Below, one piece after another: positions 26,531-37,916 of a DNA stretch of 64,000 nucleotides. The notes beneath the pieces were generated by a model. That model was not told the origin of the DNA and did not search any database. It was given only the letters and a program-made list of their open reading frames with translations. Position 1 is the stretch's first letter; every line of letters begins with the position of its first letter. The stretch comes from Alphaproteobacteria bacterium (GTDB taxonomy: Bacteria > Pseudomonadota > Alphaproteobacteria > Caulobacterales > Maricaulaceae). Both the position numbers and the translations under genes were made by a program. The stretch is taken from contig JAAEZM010000006.1 of NCBI GenBank assembly GCA_018222865.1, positions 62,001 through 126,000 on the forward strand, in the 5' to 3' direction.

Positions 26531-27226
26531 ATGCCTCATGCTCTGATCACGGGCGCCAATCGCGGCCTTGGCCTTGAACATACGCGTCAGCTGCTGGAGC
26601 GCGGCTGGACGATTTCAGCGGCGTGCCGGGATCCGCAAGGCGCTGAAGAGCTGAAGGCGCTCGATCCAGATGATGGACGTCTGCGCCTGTTTGCTTATGA
26701 CGCCAGCGATCTGACGGCAGCCGCAACACTCGCCAAGTCGGTCTCCGAGCCGATCGACCTCTTATTCGCCAATGCCGGAATGATGAGCCCGCAAACCCGC
26801 GGTTTCGGCAGTGCGGCTAGTGAGAGCATGATCGATGAATTGCGCGTCAACACTGTCGCTCCGCTGGCGCTTGTTGAAGCCTTTGTCGACCAGGTTGAAG
26901 CCTCGGAAATGAAAGTGATTGCCCTGCAGTCCAGCCGCATGGGCTCGATCGCGGATAATGATAGCGGTGGTGGCTATGGCTATCGCTCATCCAAGGCGGC
27001 CCTGAATGCAATCGGCAAGTCGCTGAGCATCGATCTCGCGCCGCGTGGCGTTTCCGTGCTGATCCTGCATCCGGGCTGGGTGAAGACCCGCATGGGCGGT
27101 CAGAATGGCCTTTTGACGGTTGAAGAATCCGTCTCTGCACAGCTCGATCTGATCGCGCGCGCCTATCAGACCGATGCAATGTCCGGGCGCTTCTTCCACG
27201 TTTCCGGCGAAGACCTGCCCTGGTAG
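26531..27226 (+). CDS. Short-chain dehydrogenase/reductase
   Basis: A 231-residue NAD(P)-dependent SDR enzyme. T-G-A-N-R-G-L-G binds the cofactor, and the active-site Tyr and Lys are in Y-R-S-S-K, preceded by the Ser in Q-S-S-R-M-G-S. It resembles the C-factor/sniffer-like branch of classical SDRs; the substrate is unknown. The start at 26531 has GGGAGA seven bases upstream; a longer reading would add an unsupported leader. It is followed by an intrinsic terminator. Confidence 0.88.
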   Translation: MPHALITGANRGLGLEHTRQLLERGWTISAACRDPQGAEELKALDPDDGRLRLFAYDASDLTAAATLAKSVSEPIDLLFANAGMMSPQTRGFGSAASESMIDELRVNTVAPLALVEAFVDQVEASEMKVIALQSSRMGSIADNDSGGGYGYRSSKAALNAIGKSLSIDLAPRGVSVLILHPGWVKTRMGGQNGLLTVEESVSAQLDLIARAYQTDAMSGRFFHVSGEDLPW

Positions 27227-27244
27227 GTCCGTCAGCTGCTCAAG

Positions 27245-27279
27245 AAAAAAGCCGCTCCGAGAGATCGGGGCGGCTTTTT
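27245..27279 (+). terminator. Intrinsic terminator after the SDR gene
   Basis: AAAAAAGCCGC-T-CCGA, loop GAGAT, then TCGG-GGCGGC and a T-run. One internal mismatch. It lies about 18 bases after the stop. Confidence 0.88.
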
Positions 27280-27354
27280 CATGCGGGTATGCGCTTATGG
27301 CCCGGCCTATTGCGGAGAATGCAGAGAGAACGACTCGGACACGACCCAGCCTGT

Positions 27355-27409
27355 GATCCCCACTCAACTTTACTCAAGGCACAATTGAGCAGAGTTGAGA
27401 GTGGGGATC
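27355..27409. repeat. 55-bp imperfect palindrome
   Basis: GATCCCCACTC and GAGTGGGGATC are the outer arms, with AACT/AGTT and further partial pairing (TACTCAA/TTGAGCA) towards a short central loop. It lies between the SDR terminator and the end of trmFO. No U-run follows on either strand, so it is not a standard terminator. The function is unknown. Confidence 0.6.
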
Positions 27410-27453
27410 AATCTCTCCGTGCCGCATTATTAAAATGCACCTGCCCGGGTATT

Positions 27454-28851
27454 TCAGGCGCTCAGCCAACCCGCCAGATCGTCCAGCGCGCGGGCGGACA
27501 TGGCGCGTTTCTTGGCCACGGATTTCGCCTTGCCACGGATGCGATTGCCCTCGGCATCGCGCGAGGGTGCGTCCATGTGCGGGAAGAGGCCAAAATTGAC
27601 ATTCATCGGCTGGAAGCTGTGCTTGTCGCTGGTGATATGCCCGCCCGTAATATGCGCAATGAGCGCGCCCAGCGCCGTGGTGGCAGGCGGGGTTGTAATC
27701 GGTTGTCCTAGGCGCTCAGCGGCCGCGAAACGGCCCGCCAGCAGTCCCATGGAGGCGCTCTCGACATAGCCTTCCACACCGATGAGCTGACCGGCAAAGC
27801 GAAGCCGCGGCTGGGATTTCAGGCGCAGCTGGTCATCAAGCAGTTTCGGTGAGTTGAGGAAGGTGTTGCGGTGAATGCCGCCCAGCCGGGCGAACTGCGC
27901 ATTCTCCAGCCCCGGGATCATCCGAAACACATCCGTCTGCGCGCCATAGCGCATCTTGGTCTGGAAACCGACCAGGTTGAAAAGCGTGCCCAGCGCATTG
28001 TCCTGGCGCAGCTGGACGATGGCGTGCGCCTTGATGTCGGGCTGGTGCGGATTGGTCAGACCGACCGGTTTCATCGGGCCATGGCGCAATGTTTCGCGGC
28101 CGCGCTCCGCCATGACTTCAATCGGCAGGCAGCCGTCAAAATAGGGCGTGTCTTCCCATTCTTTGAACTCGGTCTTGGGGGAGTCCAGCAAGGCATCGAT
28201 GAAGGCATTATACTGGTCTTCATCCATCGGGCAGTTGAGATAGGCGGTCCGGTCAGCCTCGGTCTCGCCCTTATCATATCGCGACTGGAACCAGGCCTTC
28301 TCCATGTCCACGCTCTCGCGATAGACGACCGGCGCAATGGCATCAAAAAAGGCCAGCTCGCCTTCGCCCGTTTCATCCAGGATGGCGTGCGACAAGCTTT
28401 CCGAGGTCAACGGGCCGGTGGCCACGATCACACTGTCCCAGTCTTGCGGTGGCAGGGACGGGATCTCCTCGCGTTCAATCGTGACCAGCGGGTGTTCGCT
28501 CAAGCGGCGTGTCACCGCCTGGGAGAACAGATCGCGATCGACAGCCAGGGCGCCCCCGGCGGGCAGGCGGTTGTTATCGCCTTCCTGCATGATGATGGAG
28601 TTGCAGCGACGCATCTCCTCATGCAGCAGACCCACTGCATTGGTCTGCGCGTCATCCGAGCGGAAGGAGTTGGAACAGACCAGCTCGGCCAGACCGTCCG
28701 TATTATGGGCGTCGGTTTCTTTGACGCCGCGCATTTCGTGCAGGATGACAGGAACGCCAGCACTGGCGATTTGCCAGGCGGCCTCGGAGCCGGCCATGCC
28801 GCCGCCGATCACGTGAATAGGTTTGAGAGCTTGCTCAGTCATGGGCGGCAT
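27454..28851 (-). CDS. trmFO: Folate-dependent tRNA (m5U54) methyltransferase TrmFO
   Basis: A 465-residue FAD enzyme that uses methylenetetrahydrofolate to make ribothymidine at position 54 of tRNA. The FAD motif [13 protein letters not shown], the [11 protein letters not shown] block and G-G-A-L-A-V-D-R are typical of TrmFO rather than of its relative GidA/MnmG. The C-terminus has an extra basic tail of about 15 residues. Two starts three codons apart are possible (28851 or 28842), neither with a strong ribosome site. Confidence 0.95.
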   Translation of the reverse strand: MPPMTEQALKPIHVIGGGMAGSEAAWQIASAGVPVILHEMRGVKETDAHNTDGLAELVCSNSFRSDDAQTNAVGLLHEEMRRCNSIIMQEGDNNRLPAGGALAVDRDLFSQAVTRRLSEHPLVTIEREEIPSLPPQDWDSVIVATGPLTSESLSHAILDETGEGELAFFDAIAPVVYRESVDMEKAWFQSRYDKGETEADRTAYLNCPMDEDQYNAFIDALLDSPKTEFKEWEDTPYFDGCLPIEVMAERGRETLRHGPMKPVGLTNPHQPDIKAHAIVQLRQDNALGTLFNLVGFQTKMRYGAQTDVFRMIPGLENAQFARLGGIHRNTFLNSPKLLDDQLRLKSQPRLRFAGQLIGVEGYVESASMGLLAGRFAAAERLGQPITTPPATTALGALIAHITGGHITSDKHSFQPMNVNFGLFPHMDAPSRDAEGNRIRGKAKSVAKKRAMSARALDDLAGWLSA

Positions 28852-28967
28852 ATCGATCCGTCACGGGGGGAAGTCAAGTTTGCGCGGACAGTCACGCCGC
28901 GACCGACTGACGCGATAGCTTGCCTCTTCGCCCCCACGCCTATTTATACGGGGCAAAGAGAGGTGAG

Positions 28968-29864
28968 ATGAATCCGACCCCCGTCCCGATTATTCGCAGC
29001 GTGGCCGCCGGCTATGCTTTCCTGATCTCGCACTGGCATCGCGCCATGATCGCAGCCGCTCCCTATACCGTGGCCTATATCGCGCAATTGCTGCTATTGC
29101 GCCTGGTCGGACAAGGCGGCTCTGAAAGTGCGGTGCTGGAAGCAGGTATCCTGGTTCTGTCTGTTTTGACCGTAATCGCCTCACTGGCGCTGTCGGCCTC
29201 GATGCTGCGCATGGCTGTGCTGGGCGACTATTCGGGCCGTTTCGGATTGAAGGTCGGGAAGGATGAGTGGCGTCTTTTCCTGGTCTCCATCCTGGTGGCG
29301 CTCCTGCTGATACTGGTCTTCGTCATGGTCTTCATGTTCTGGGCCGTCTTCTTCTCGATGATTGCGTCGGGTGCTTTGGAGCGTGAGGGCATTGATCCGG
29401 AAACCTCCGGTTTCGATCTCGCACAAGCCACGGCCTATATGAGTACAGCGGACTGGGCGTCCGTGGTGGTGACGGGCGCCTTGGGGGCTTTCATCATTGC
29501 CTGGCTGGCGGCACGTCTGGTCTTGTCCTTCCCGGCGACGATCGACCGGGGCCGGGTGCTGGTCCTGTCTGTCTGGCCGCTGACCGATGGTATGGCATGG
29601 CGGATTGCTCTGGCCTTGCTGCTTGCATCCATTCCGCTCATCGCGGTGCAGATCGGCCTTTATGAGCTGCTCTCTGCGCTGATGGGGGAGCGCTTCCTGG
29701 CTGAGGCAGCCTTGATTTCAAGCGAGGTCGATACGGCGGAAGGGGTTCAGCGCTTTCGTGAGTATGAGCGCTGGCTGGGCCTGATGGCGGCGATCAATAT
29801 CCCTCTCTTCTCCGGTGTTTACGCTTATATCTACCGTCAGCGCACATCCCAGGATCAGGCCTAG
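28968..29864 (+). CDS. Multi-pass membrane protein, paralogue 1 of 4
   Basis: A 298-residue inner-membrane protein with about six helices. No named family is recognised. It shares with the next three membrane proteins a central motif of the form L-x-x-G-x-D-E-x-R-L-F (here V-G-K-D-E-W-R-L-F) right after a helix pair, and a W-P-L-T-D-G region before the last helices, where the paralogues have W-x-A-x-x-x-x-x-G. GAGGTGAG precedes the ATG. It is first in the rightward array; 115 bases separate it from paralogue 2. Role unknown; a transport or stress-envelope role would be a guess. Confidence 0.7.
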   Translation: MNPTPVPIIRSVAAGYAFLISHWHRAMIAAAPYTVAYIAQLLLLRLVGQGGSESAVLEAGILVLSVLTVIASLALSASMLRMAVLGDYSGRFGLKVGKDEWRLFLVSILVALLLILVFVMVFMFWAVFFSMIASGALEREGIDPETSGFDLAQATAYMSTADWASVVVTGALGAFIIAWLAARLVLSFPATIDRGRVLVLSVWPLTDGMAWRIALALLLASIPLIAVQIGLYELLSALMGERFLAEAALISSEVDTAEGVQRFREYERWLGLMAAINIPLFSGVYAYIYRQRTSQDQA

Positions 29865-29979
29865 GGATCGGCTCGGGAAAACTTTCATACTTATCCCTCT
29901 TCAAGAGGGGCGCGCGCCGTGAGAGGGTAACCTAAGGTGTTTTCATCTCACGGTGCAGGGCCGTAATGAGGGGCAAGTG

Positions 29980-31053
29980 ATGAGTAATCGATCCAGCAAT
30001 GGCAGAAGCTTTGATATCGCAGACGCGATTTTCTGGTTCTTCAAATGCTTCGGAGCACGACCGCTTGGGGCCATGTGGATCGCTCTCTGGCAGGCTCTGG
30101 TCGGCGGTTTCCTGGCGGCCCTGATCTTCTATCTCATCCTGCCCGCCTTCGCTGATCTCGGTGCGACGGTCATCGAGTTGGATGATGGCTCAATCAGCGA
30201 AGAAGAGGGCGGGTTGATAATCCTAGGCGCTGTTTTCAGACTATTGGCCGCCGGCAGCTGGGGCATGATACTCGGCGTACTCGCGGCTTTATCCTTCCAG
30301 GGGGCCTGGCTGCGCTTTTTGACCCGCGGCGAGATCGCGCCGGTTATCCCATTGCGTCTCGGATCGGACGAGCTGCGCCTGTTTGGCGTGAACCTGCTCT
30401 ATATCGGTGTGGGCATGGCAATGTATTTCGGCGTCGTGATGGTGCTGCTGACGCTCGGCGTGACCGGCGGCGGCATTATTGCGGCGAGCGGCGAGAACTC
30501 CGTGTCCGGCGCTGTCGGCTTCGGCCTGACCATGTTTCTCGGCGTTATTGCGATTGCTGTGTCGGTCATCTTCATCGCTGTCAAACTGTCCTGTGCGCCG
30601 GCCCTGAGTGTTCATGATCGCAAATTCCGCTTCTTTGAAAGCTGGGAAGCTACCAATTCCGTCTTCGGGCATATGGTGCTGTCTTATCTGGTTGTGGGCA
30701 TGCTGATCCTGGTGCTCGCCCTTGTCGTGGGCACGATGATTGAGCTGATTTTCCTCGGCGCGCTTCTCCCGCTGCTGGGGGAGATCATGGTTCTGGTCGA
30801 GCACGGCGCGCAGCCGACGGTCGATGAGCTTATCGAAATTGTGCGCGGACGTCTCATGCACGCAGAAGCGCTCGTGCCCGTCGCGATTGGCCTGGTGCTG
30901 AGCTATATACTGCAGATCGTCTATGAGGGGATGTGGCATGGCGTGGCGGCTTATAATGCCGTGCGTTATCGCGACGGCTCCACCCAGGATGAGGGGGATG
31001 CCCCTGTTCTGGGGGAGGACAGCCCGCTTGGCGCCAGCCCTCGCGAAGGGTGA
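29980..31053 (+). CDS. Multi-pass membrane protein, paralogue 2 of 4
   Basis: About 357 residues with six predicted helices and a Ser/Asn-rich N-terminus. The shared motif reads R-L-G-S-D-E-L-R-L-F, and F-E-S-W-E-A-T-N matches the second conserved region of the array. The C-terminal tail after Y-N-A-V-R-Y-R is polar and acidic. GAGGGG seven bases before the ATG at 29980 decides the start over an upstream GTG. No family name is recognised. The ExoD gene follows 64 bases later. Confidence 0.7.
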   Translation: MSNRSSNGRSFDIADAIFWFFKCFGARPLGAMWIALWQALVGGFLAALIFYLILPAFADLGATVIELDDGSISEEEGGLIILGAVFRLLAAGSWGMILGVLAALSFQGAWLRFLTRGEIAPVIPLRLGSDELRLFGVNLLYIGVGMAMYFGVVMVLLTLGVTGGGIIAASGENSVSGAVGFGLTMFLGVIAIAVSVIFIAVKLSCAPALSVHDRKFRFFESWEATNSVFGHMVLSYLVVGMLILVLALVVGTMIELIFLGALLPLLGEIMVLVEHGAQPTVDELIEIVRGRLMHAEALVPVAIGLVLSYILQIVYEGMWHGVAAYNAVRYRDGSTQDEGDAPVLGEDSPLGASPREG

Positions 31054-31117
31054 TCACGGCCGTTCCGCCGAGCCGAGAAAACTCTGGCGTTGACGGGCAG
31101 GGGCGCTGCAGCCCAGC

Positions 31118-31789
31118 ATGCCCGTCATGACCGCAAAAAATGAAGCCGGTGAAAACGAAACCGGTGAGACCGAAGCCGGACAGGCTGAAGCCGTCATCGG
31201 CGTCAGCCGGGCCTCACGGCTGGAGGATTTGTTCGACGGATTGACCGGAGCCGCCGATGAGGGGCCGGATTTCGTGTCGGTGGCGGACATTCTCTCAGCC
31301 CTTGCGCACCGGTCCTACGGACCGCTCCTGCTTTTACCGGCTCTGATATCCGTTTTGCCAATTGTCGGCGCCTTGCCCGGGGTCACATGGACGATGTCGG
31401 CGCTGTCCTTGCTGGTCTCGCTGAATTTTCTCTTTAGCCGCCGGTCTCTATGGCTGCCCTCGGCCTTGCGCGCGATCAAATTCCCGCGCCGCACCTTCGA
31501 GCAGGCGGTGGAATGGTGCCGGCCATGGCTGCGACGACTGGATGGCTTTATTCATCCGCGCCTCAACTTGATGCTCGGACCGCCCTGGCCGTTCCTGGTG
31601 GCAATCCTCTGTGTGCTCCTCTCCCTCGCCATGTTTGTGGCGTCTGTTGTTCCAGGAGGCGTTGTCATCCCGGCACTGGGGATTGTCTTCCTGGCGATCG
31701 GCCTGACCACGCATGACGGGCTGATCCTGCTCCTGGGCATTTTGGCCTCCGCTGCAGCCTTCTGGGGGCTGGCAGAGCTTATCCTTTAG
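31118..31789 (+). CDS. ExoD family (exopolysaccharide synthesis) membrane protein
   Basis: A 223-residue inner-membrane protein matching the ExoD family. After an acidic Glu/Gly/Thr-rich N-terminus it has D-I-L-S-A-L-A-H-R-S-Y-G-P-L-L-L-L-P-A-L, the family signature, followed by G-A-L-P-G-V and a C-terminal helix pair with V-V-P-G-G-V-V-I-P-A-L-G-I. ExoD was first linked to exopolysaccharide production in rhizobia; its mechanism is unclear. It sits inside the membrane-paralogue array on the same strand. The start may be three codons downstream (31127). Confidence 0.88.
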   Translation: MPVMTAKNEAGENETGETEAGQAEAVIGVSRASRLEDLFDGLTGAADEGPDFVSVADILSALAHRSYGPLLLLPALISVLPIVGALPGVTWTMSALSLLVSLNFLFSRRSLWLPSALRAIKFPRRTFEQAVEWCRPWLRRLDGFIHPRLNLMLGPPWPFLVAILCVLLSLAMFVASVVPGGVVIPALGIVFLAIGLTTHDGLILLLGILASAAAFWGLAELIL

Positions 31790-31913
31790 GTGCCCAGAGT
31801 GTTGCGCAGCGAAAACCTTGCACGCTTGGTGGCATAATGCGGTTGAGTGGCGCGCGCAGGCGTGGCACCAAAACTGCGGGGGTCATAAACCGAGTTCATA
31901 ACGGGGGGATGAT

Positions 31914-32846
31914 ATGAACGAGCGCACGACATTTATCGAAATGGTGACCTATGGGTTTCGCACGCTGTTCTGGCGGCCAATGCATTCCCTGATCTTCATC
32001 GCTGTCTATTCCGTCGCCATGATCGCCTATTATCGCTGGTCGGCCAGTGAGGCCGGGGTGAGCTTCTTCGCCGATTATGCCGACGCCATCATGGGCCTCT
32101 CCAATGGCTATGGTGCCGACAATTTCTTCCAGTTTTTCGGGGCTATCTTGCTGGTGAGCTTGCTGATCGGCACTGTTTTCTATGCCGGAGTGTATCGCGT
32201 CCTGGTCCGTGAGGATGCCAAGCCCTGGCTGCCAATTCAGTTGGGGCTGGATGAGCTGCGGCTCTTTATGGGGCTGATCGCGCTTTTTGTGATCTCGATG
32301 CTTGTGATCTTTCTGATCAGCCTGGTCGTCGTTATCGCCTCTTTCGTCCTGACCTTGGGGATTGCTGCTGTGCTTGGTGGAAATGATCCACAAGCCCAGG
32401 GCGTGATTGGGACATTTGTGGCTTTCGGTCTCGGCGTGGTCGGCATTATCGGGGCCGTCCTTCCCACGCTCTACATTCTCGGGCGTCTTGCTGTGAGCCT
32501 GCCGCTGATGATTAAGCTGCGCCGTTTCACCTTGGGCGGCTGGTCCGCGAGCAAGGGGATGGGCTGGTCTTTGCTCTTTGCCCATCTCGTCGTCTATCTG
32601 CTGGCGATCGGGGTGCAGATAATCTTTGCCCGCGATGTCCTGATGGCGAGCTGGTCCATGCAGGCCGATCCGGGACAGTTCTCGGAGCAATTCTCGCAAA
32701 TGATGGCCAATCCGATGGGAGATCTGGTTTATATCGGCGCTCCGGTCTACATGCTGCTCTATCTTTTGATGCTGGGCCCGACCGCAGCCATCGCCGCCAA
32801 GGCGGGGGCGACGTCGTCCGCATCGGATACGCCGCAAGACGCTTAA
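31914..32846 (+). CDS. Multi-pass membrane protein, paralogue 3 of 4
   Basis: A 310-residue membrane protein with about six helices. The shared array motif is Q-L-G-L-D-E-L-R-L-F, and the second region reads G-G-W-S-A-S-K-G-M-G-W. The C-terminus is a short Ala/Ser/Asp-rich tail. A GGGGGG-type ribosome site precedes the ATG. No family is recognised. It is 124 bases after exoD and 110 bases before paralogue 4. Confidence 0.7.
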   Translation: MNERTTFIEMVTYGFRTLFWRPMHSLIFIAVYSVAMIAYYRWSASEAGVSFFADYADAIMGLSNGYGADNFFQFFGAILLVSLLIGTVFYAGVYRVLVREDAKPWLPIQLGLDELRLFMGLIALFVISMLVIFLISLVVVIASFVLTLGIAAVLGGNDPQAQGVIGTFVAFGLGVVGIIGAVLPTLYILGRLAVSLPLMIKLRRFTLGGWSASKGMGWSLLFAHLVVYLLAIGVQIIFARDVLMASWSMQADPGQFSEQFSQMMANPMGDLVYIGAPVYMLLYLLMLGPTAAIAAKAGATSSASDTPQDA

Positions 32847-32956
32847 GGCACGCTGATAGATTTGGGGTGCTCAATCCTCGGCGAACGCGCTTGCCGGGAC
32901 TGTCGAACAGCGCTTAGAAACCTTTGCTTTCGCCAGCGAAACAGGGAGACGCAGAG

Positions 32957-33811
32957 ATGATGAAGCGGTTCGAAATCATGAATGCGGTGACGCTGTTTCT
33001 GCCTGTGGCGAAAGCCAGACCAGCGGCCTTCTGGCTTCTTATTGCCTGGATGTACGGGCTTTTGCTGGTGGCTGGCCTGGTGACCGCCTCCCTAGGCGCA
33101 GAGCCGCTCGACCCTGAAAATGTCGATCTGGCAGCGAATCTGATGCCGGCCCTGATTGGGATATTGGTTCAGGCCGTCATCGGGTTTGCCCTGGTGACGG
33201 TCTGGGTGCGCCTTCTGGGAACCGGCACAGTCGCCGGGGTGATGCCGTTCAACTTTGGGCCCAACGAGAAAGCTGGGCTTATCGCCATGGTCATGGTGAT
33301 CGCTTTGACTTTCGCCGTCACCATGATCGCCTTCATGATGGCCAGCGTCCTTCAATTGCTGACCTCACCGGTCATGATGGGCATGCTCTTCGTGCCCCTG
33401 GTGATCCTTGCGATTGTCTATGTAACGATAAGAACTGTGCCAGCCGTGGCCTTGAGCCTGCTGACCGCTCAGCCGGCCTTCAAACTCGCCTGGCGTGAGA
33501 CATCGAAGATTTTTGGCGGTTTGCTGGGCGGGTTTGTCACCGTGGTCATTGCCGCCATGATCCTCGCCGGACTCAATCTGGTCCTCACGGTGACGCTCAT
33601 ATCGGCGATGGGGATCGAACTGGAAGCCTTTGAAGCGGCGATGAATACGCCCGGCCTGAGCGCGGTAGAACTCGTCTTTCAGCTGCTCCAGACAGCCTTC
33701 CTTATTCCCATCCAGTTGATGAGCATCAGCCTGGCGACCTCCGCCGCGCTGCATATTCTGGGCTGGGACAATGAATGGACGCGGGAAATCGGCGCTGCGC
33801 GTGAGGCCTGA
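32957..33811 (+). CDS. Multi-pass membrane protein, paralogue 4 of 4
   Basis: A 284-residue membrane protein, the most divergent of the array: the shared motif has drifted to F-G-P-N-E-K-A-G-L-I, but the helix layout and the F-K-L-A-W-R-E-T-S-K region after the fourth helix match. GGGAG eight bases before the ATG at 32957 supports the start; a second ATG follows immediately. It ends the array, and the next gene is convergent. Confidence 0.68.
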   Translation: MMKRFEIMNAVTLFLPVAKARPAAFWLLIAWMYGLLLVAGLVTASLGAEPLDPENVDLAANLMPALIGILVQAVIGFALVTVWVRLLGTGTVAGVMPFNFGPNEKAGLIAMVMVIALTFAVTMIAFMMASVLQLLTSPVMMGMLFVPLVILAIVYVTIRTVPAVALSLLTAQPAFKLAWRETSKIFGGLLGGFVTVVIAAMILAGLNLVLTVTLISAMGIELEAFEAAMNTPGLSAVELVFQLLQTAFLIPIQLMSISLATSAALHILGWDNEWTREIGAAREA

Positions 33812-33952
33812 TCGCGGAATGTACGATCTGGGCCGTGCCCACCTTTCCGGTCCGGATGATGATTTACGGCGCCAATATTCGCGGCGCGATCTCACGGCGC
33901 GGGATGCGGCGAAGGCGCTGCACGCCCCCGCCGCCAGTCCGGCGTCCAAAGC

Positions 33953-34591
33953 CTAGGGCGTGGTGCGGATGAGCTCCCGCCCGTCGGCGTCGCGGACGGA
34001 GAAGGTCATGCAGGACGGCCCATATTCGCTTTCGGAGCGGCAGGGCAGCCACTCAATCTGCAGGCGATTGTAATCGGGGCCGTAATCGACATCGATCGAG
34101 AAGTCCTCCTGGCCGCCGCGCCACATATTCACCATGCAGAAGCTGAGGCGGCCATAATTCTCGTCATAGGATGCGGCGAGTGCGAACTCGCCAGTCTCCG
34201 ACCAGCCGAAGATATGATCCGGGCCCGTGCGGCCGCATTGCAGGGCCTCGGTGTACCAGCCGCGCTGTTCATTGCGAACGACCACGCTCACCGCTTCATT
34301 CATCGGGCCGCGAACGCCCAGGAAGGCGGCGTCGCCGCGCCGCATCACCCAGAACTGCTGCACCTCGGCGTCAACGATCCGGGGCGGCCGGCTCGGCGCC
34401 GGCCCGGCGGTGAAGACGCGGCCATCCGGATAGTGAACGCGCACATCGCCCTCATGGATGGACAGGCCGCACAAGCGGTTATCGGCTTCGAGCGGCGCGC
34501 TGGCGGCTCGAAAGTGGGCGCAGGGATGAATCGGGGCGGCGGGCTCGTCCTGCATAAGGCCCAGGGCCGCGCCGATAATAAACTCGAACAT
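33953..34591 (-). CDS. Hypothetical protein with Cys pairs
   Basis: A 212-residue protein of unknown family. The first 13 residues are hydrophobic but short for a signal peptide. Seven or so cysteines, spaced through a beta-rich body with many Tyr/Trp/Asp, suggest an exported, disulfide-bonded protein (inference). It is convergent with the membrane array and precedes uvrA on the same strand, with its own start 86 bases away from the end of uvrA. Function unknown. Confidence 0.6.
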   Translation of the reverse strand: MFEFIIGAALGLMQDEPAAPIHPCAHFRAASAPLEADNRLCGLSIHEGDVRVHYPDGRVFTAGPAPSRPPRIVDAEVQQFWVMRRGDAAFLGVRGPMNEAVSVVVRNEQRGWYTEALQCGRTGPDHIFGWSETGEFALAASYDENYGRLSFCMVNMWRGGQEDFSIDVDYGPDYNRLQIEWLPCRSESEYGPSCMTFSVRDADGRELIRTTP

Positions 34592-34676
34592 GTCTCACTC
34601 CGGAAACTCTACTCGCCAGAGTGAAACAGAGTCGATCCGGACCCGGCAGGCAAGCGCTCCTCGCAGACTTAACTGT

Positions 34677-34693
34677 GAAAAGCTCGGCTTTTC
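34677..34693 (-). terminator. Hairpin after uvrA, possible terminator
   Basis: GAAAAGC-TCG-GCTTTTC is a perfect seven-base stem 20 bases past the uvrA stop. There is no separate U-run after it; the T-rich arm is part of the stem, so this is a weak case. Confidence 0.4.
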
Positions 34694-34714
34694 TCCCGTC
34701 TGGGGAATCCCTGC

Positions 34715-37585
<2,871 letters not shown>

Positions 37586-37627
37586 ACGGATTGCCTGCCT
37601 TTATCCGGAATCATAGTCTGCGTCGCG

Positions 37628-37642
37628 GAACAATGCGTGAAC
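37628..37642 (-). promoter_or_regulatory. SOS box (LexA site) of uvrA
   Basis: GAAC-AATGCGT-GAAC fits the alphaproteobacterial LexA site GAAC-N7-GAAC (GTTC-N7-GTTC on the other strand) exactly. It lies 43 bases upstream of the uvrA start, in promoter position. Confidence 0.85.
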
Positions 37643-37760
37643 GTGGCGGTCATGTCCACAAAGCGGCGCAATCGCTGTGATGTAGGCCCGAGGCAGAGCG
37701 GCGTCCAGTGCAGCGACAGCGCGTGCTGACAGGGTTATGTCGGGAGCGGGGCTTTGGTAT

Positions 37761-37828
37761 CCCCGGGCTTGCACCGGAGCCTTCAGGCTAATCGCCGTAA
37801 ACTGGTCGGCCCCGGAATAAATCCGGGG
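37761..37828. repeat. REP-like palindrome cluster
   Basis: A perfect CCCCGGA-ATAAA-TCCGGGG hairpin (37810-37828, seven-base stem, five-base loop) is preceded by an imperfect relative, CCCCGG-GCTTGCA-CCGGAG (37761-37779), and followed by a partial repeat of AGGAATAAATCC. The architecture is the same as in the hairpins at 14624, 15557 and 15660. Confidence 0.65.
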
Positions 37829-37916
37829 AAAGGAATAAATCCCGGGGGAAGGCCGAACTGGCGTGTGGGCTGTGAGGTGTTGTGAACCGGGATGGCCGCG
37901 CTTGCGCGGCTGCCGG

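Larger units (their letters stand above)
37586..37916. other. uvrA upstream region with REP-like hairpins, no gene
   Basis: This gap holds the uvrA promoter region with its SOS box (37628-37642) and, further out, a cluster of REP-like CCGG palindromes (37761-37828). Nothing coding is visible. Confidence 0.6.

Noticed and set aside
27871-28971. Long open frame antisense to trmFO
   Set aside because: Fully opposite a clearly identified enzyme; a by-product of high G+C codon bias.
31896-32837. Long His/Asp/Gln-rich open frame antisense to membrane paralogue 3
   Set aside because: The sense strand encodes clear membrane helices; the antisense product is polar low-complexity, as expected for the complement of hydrophobic codons.
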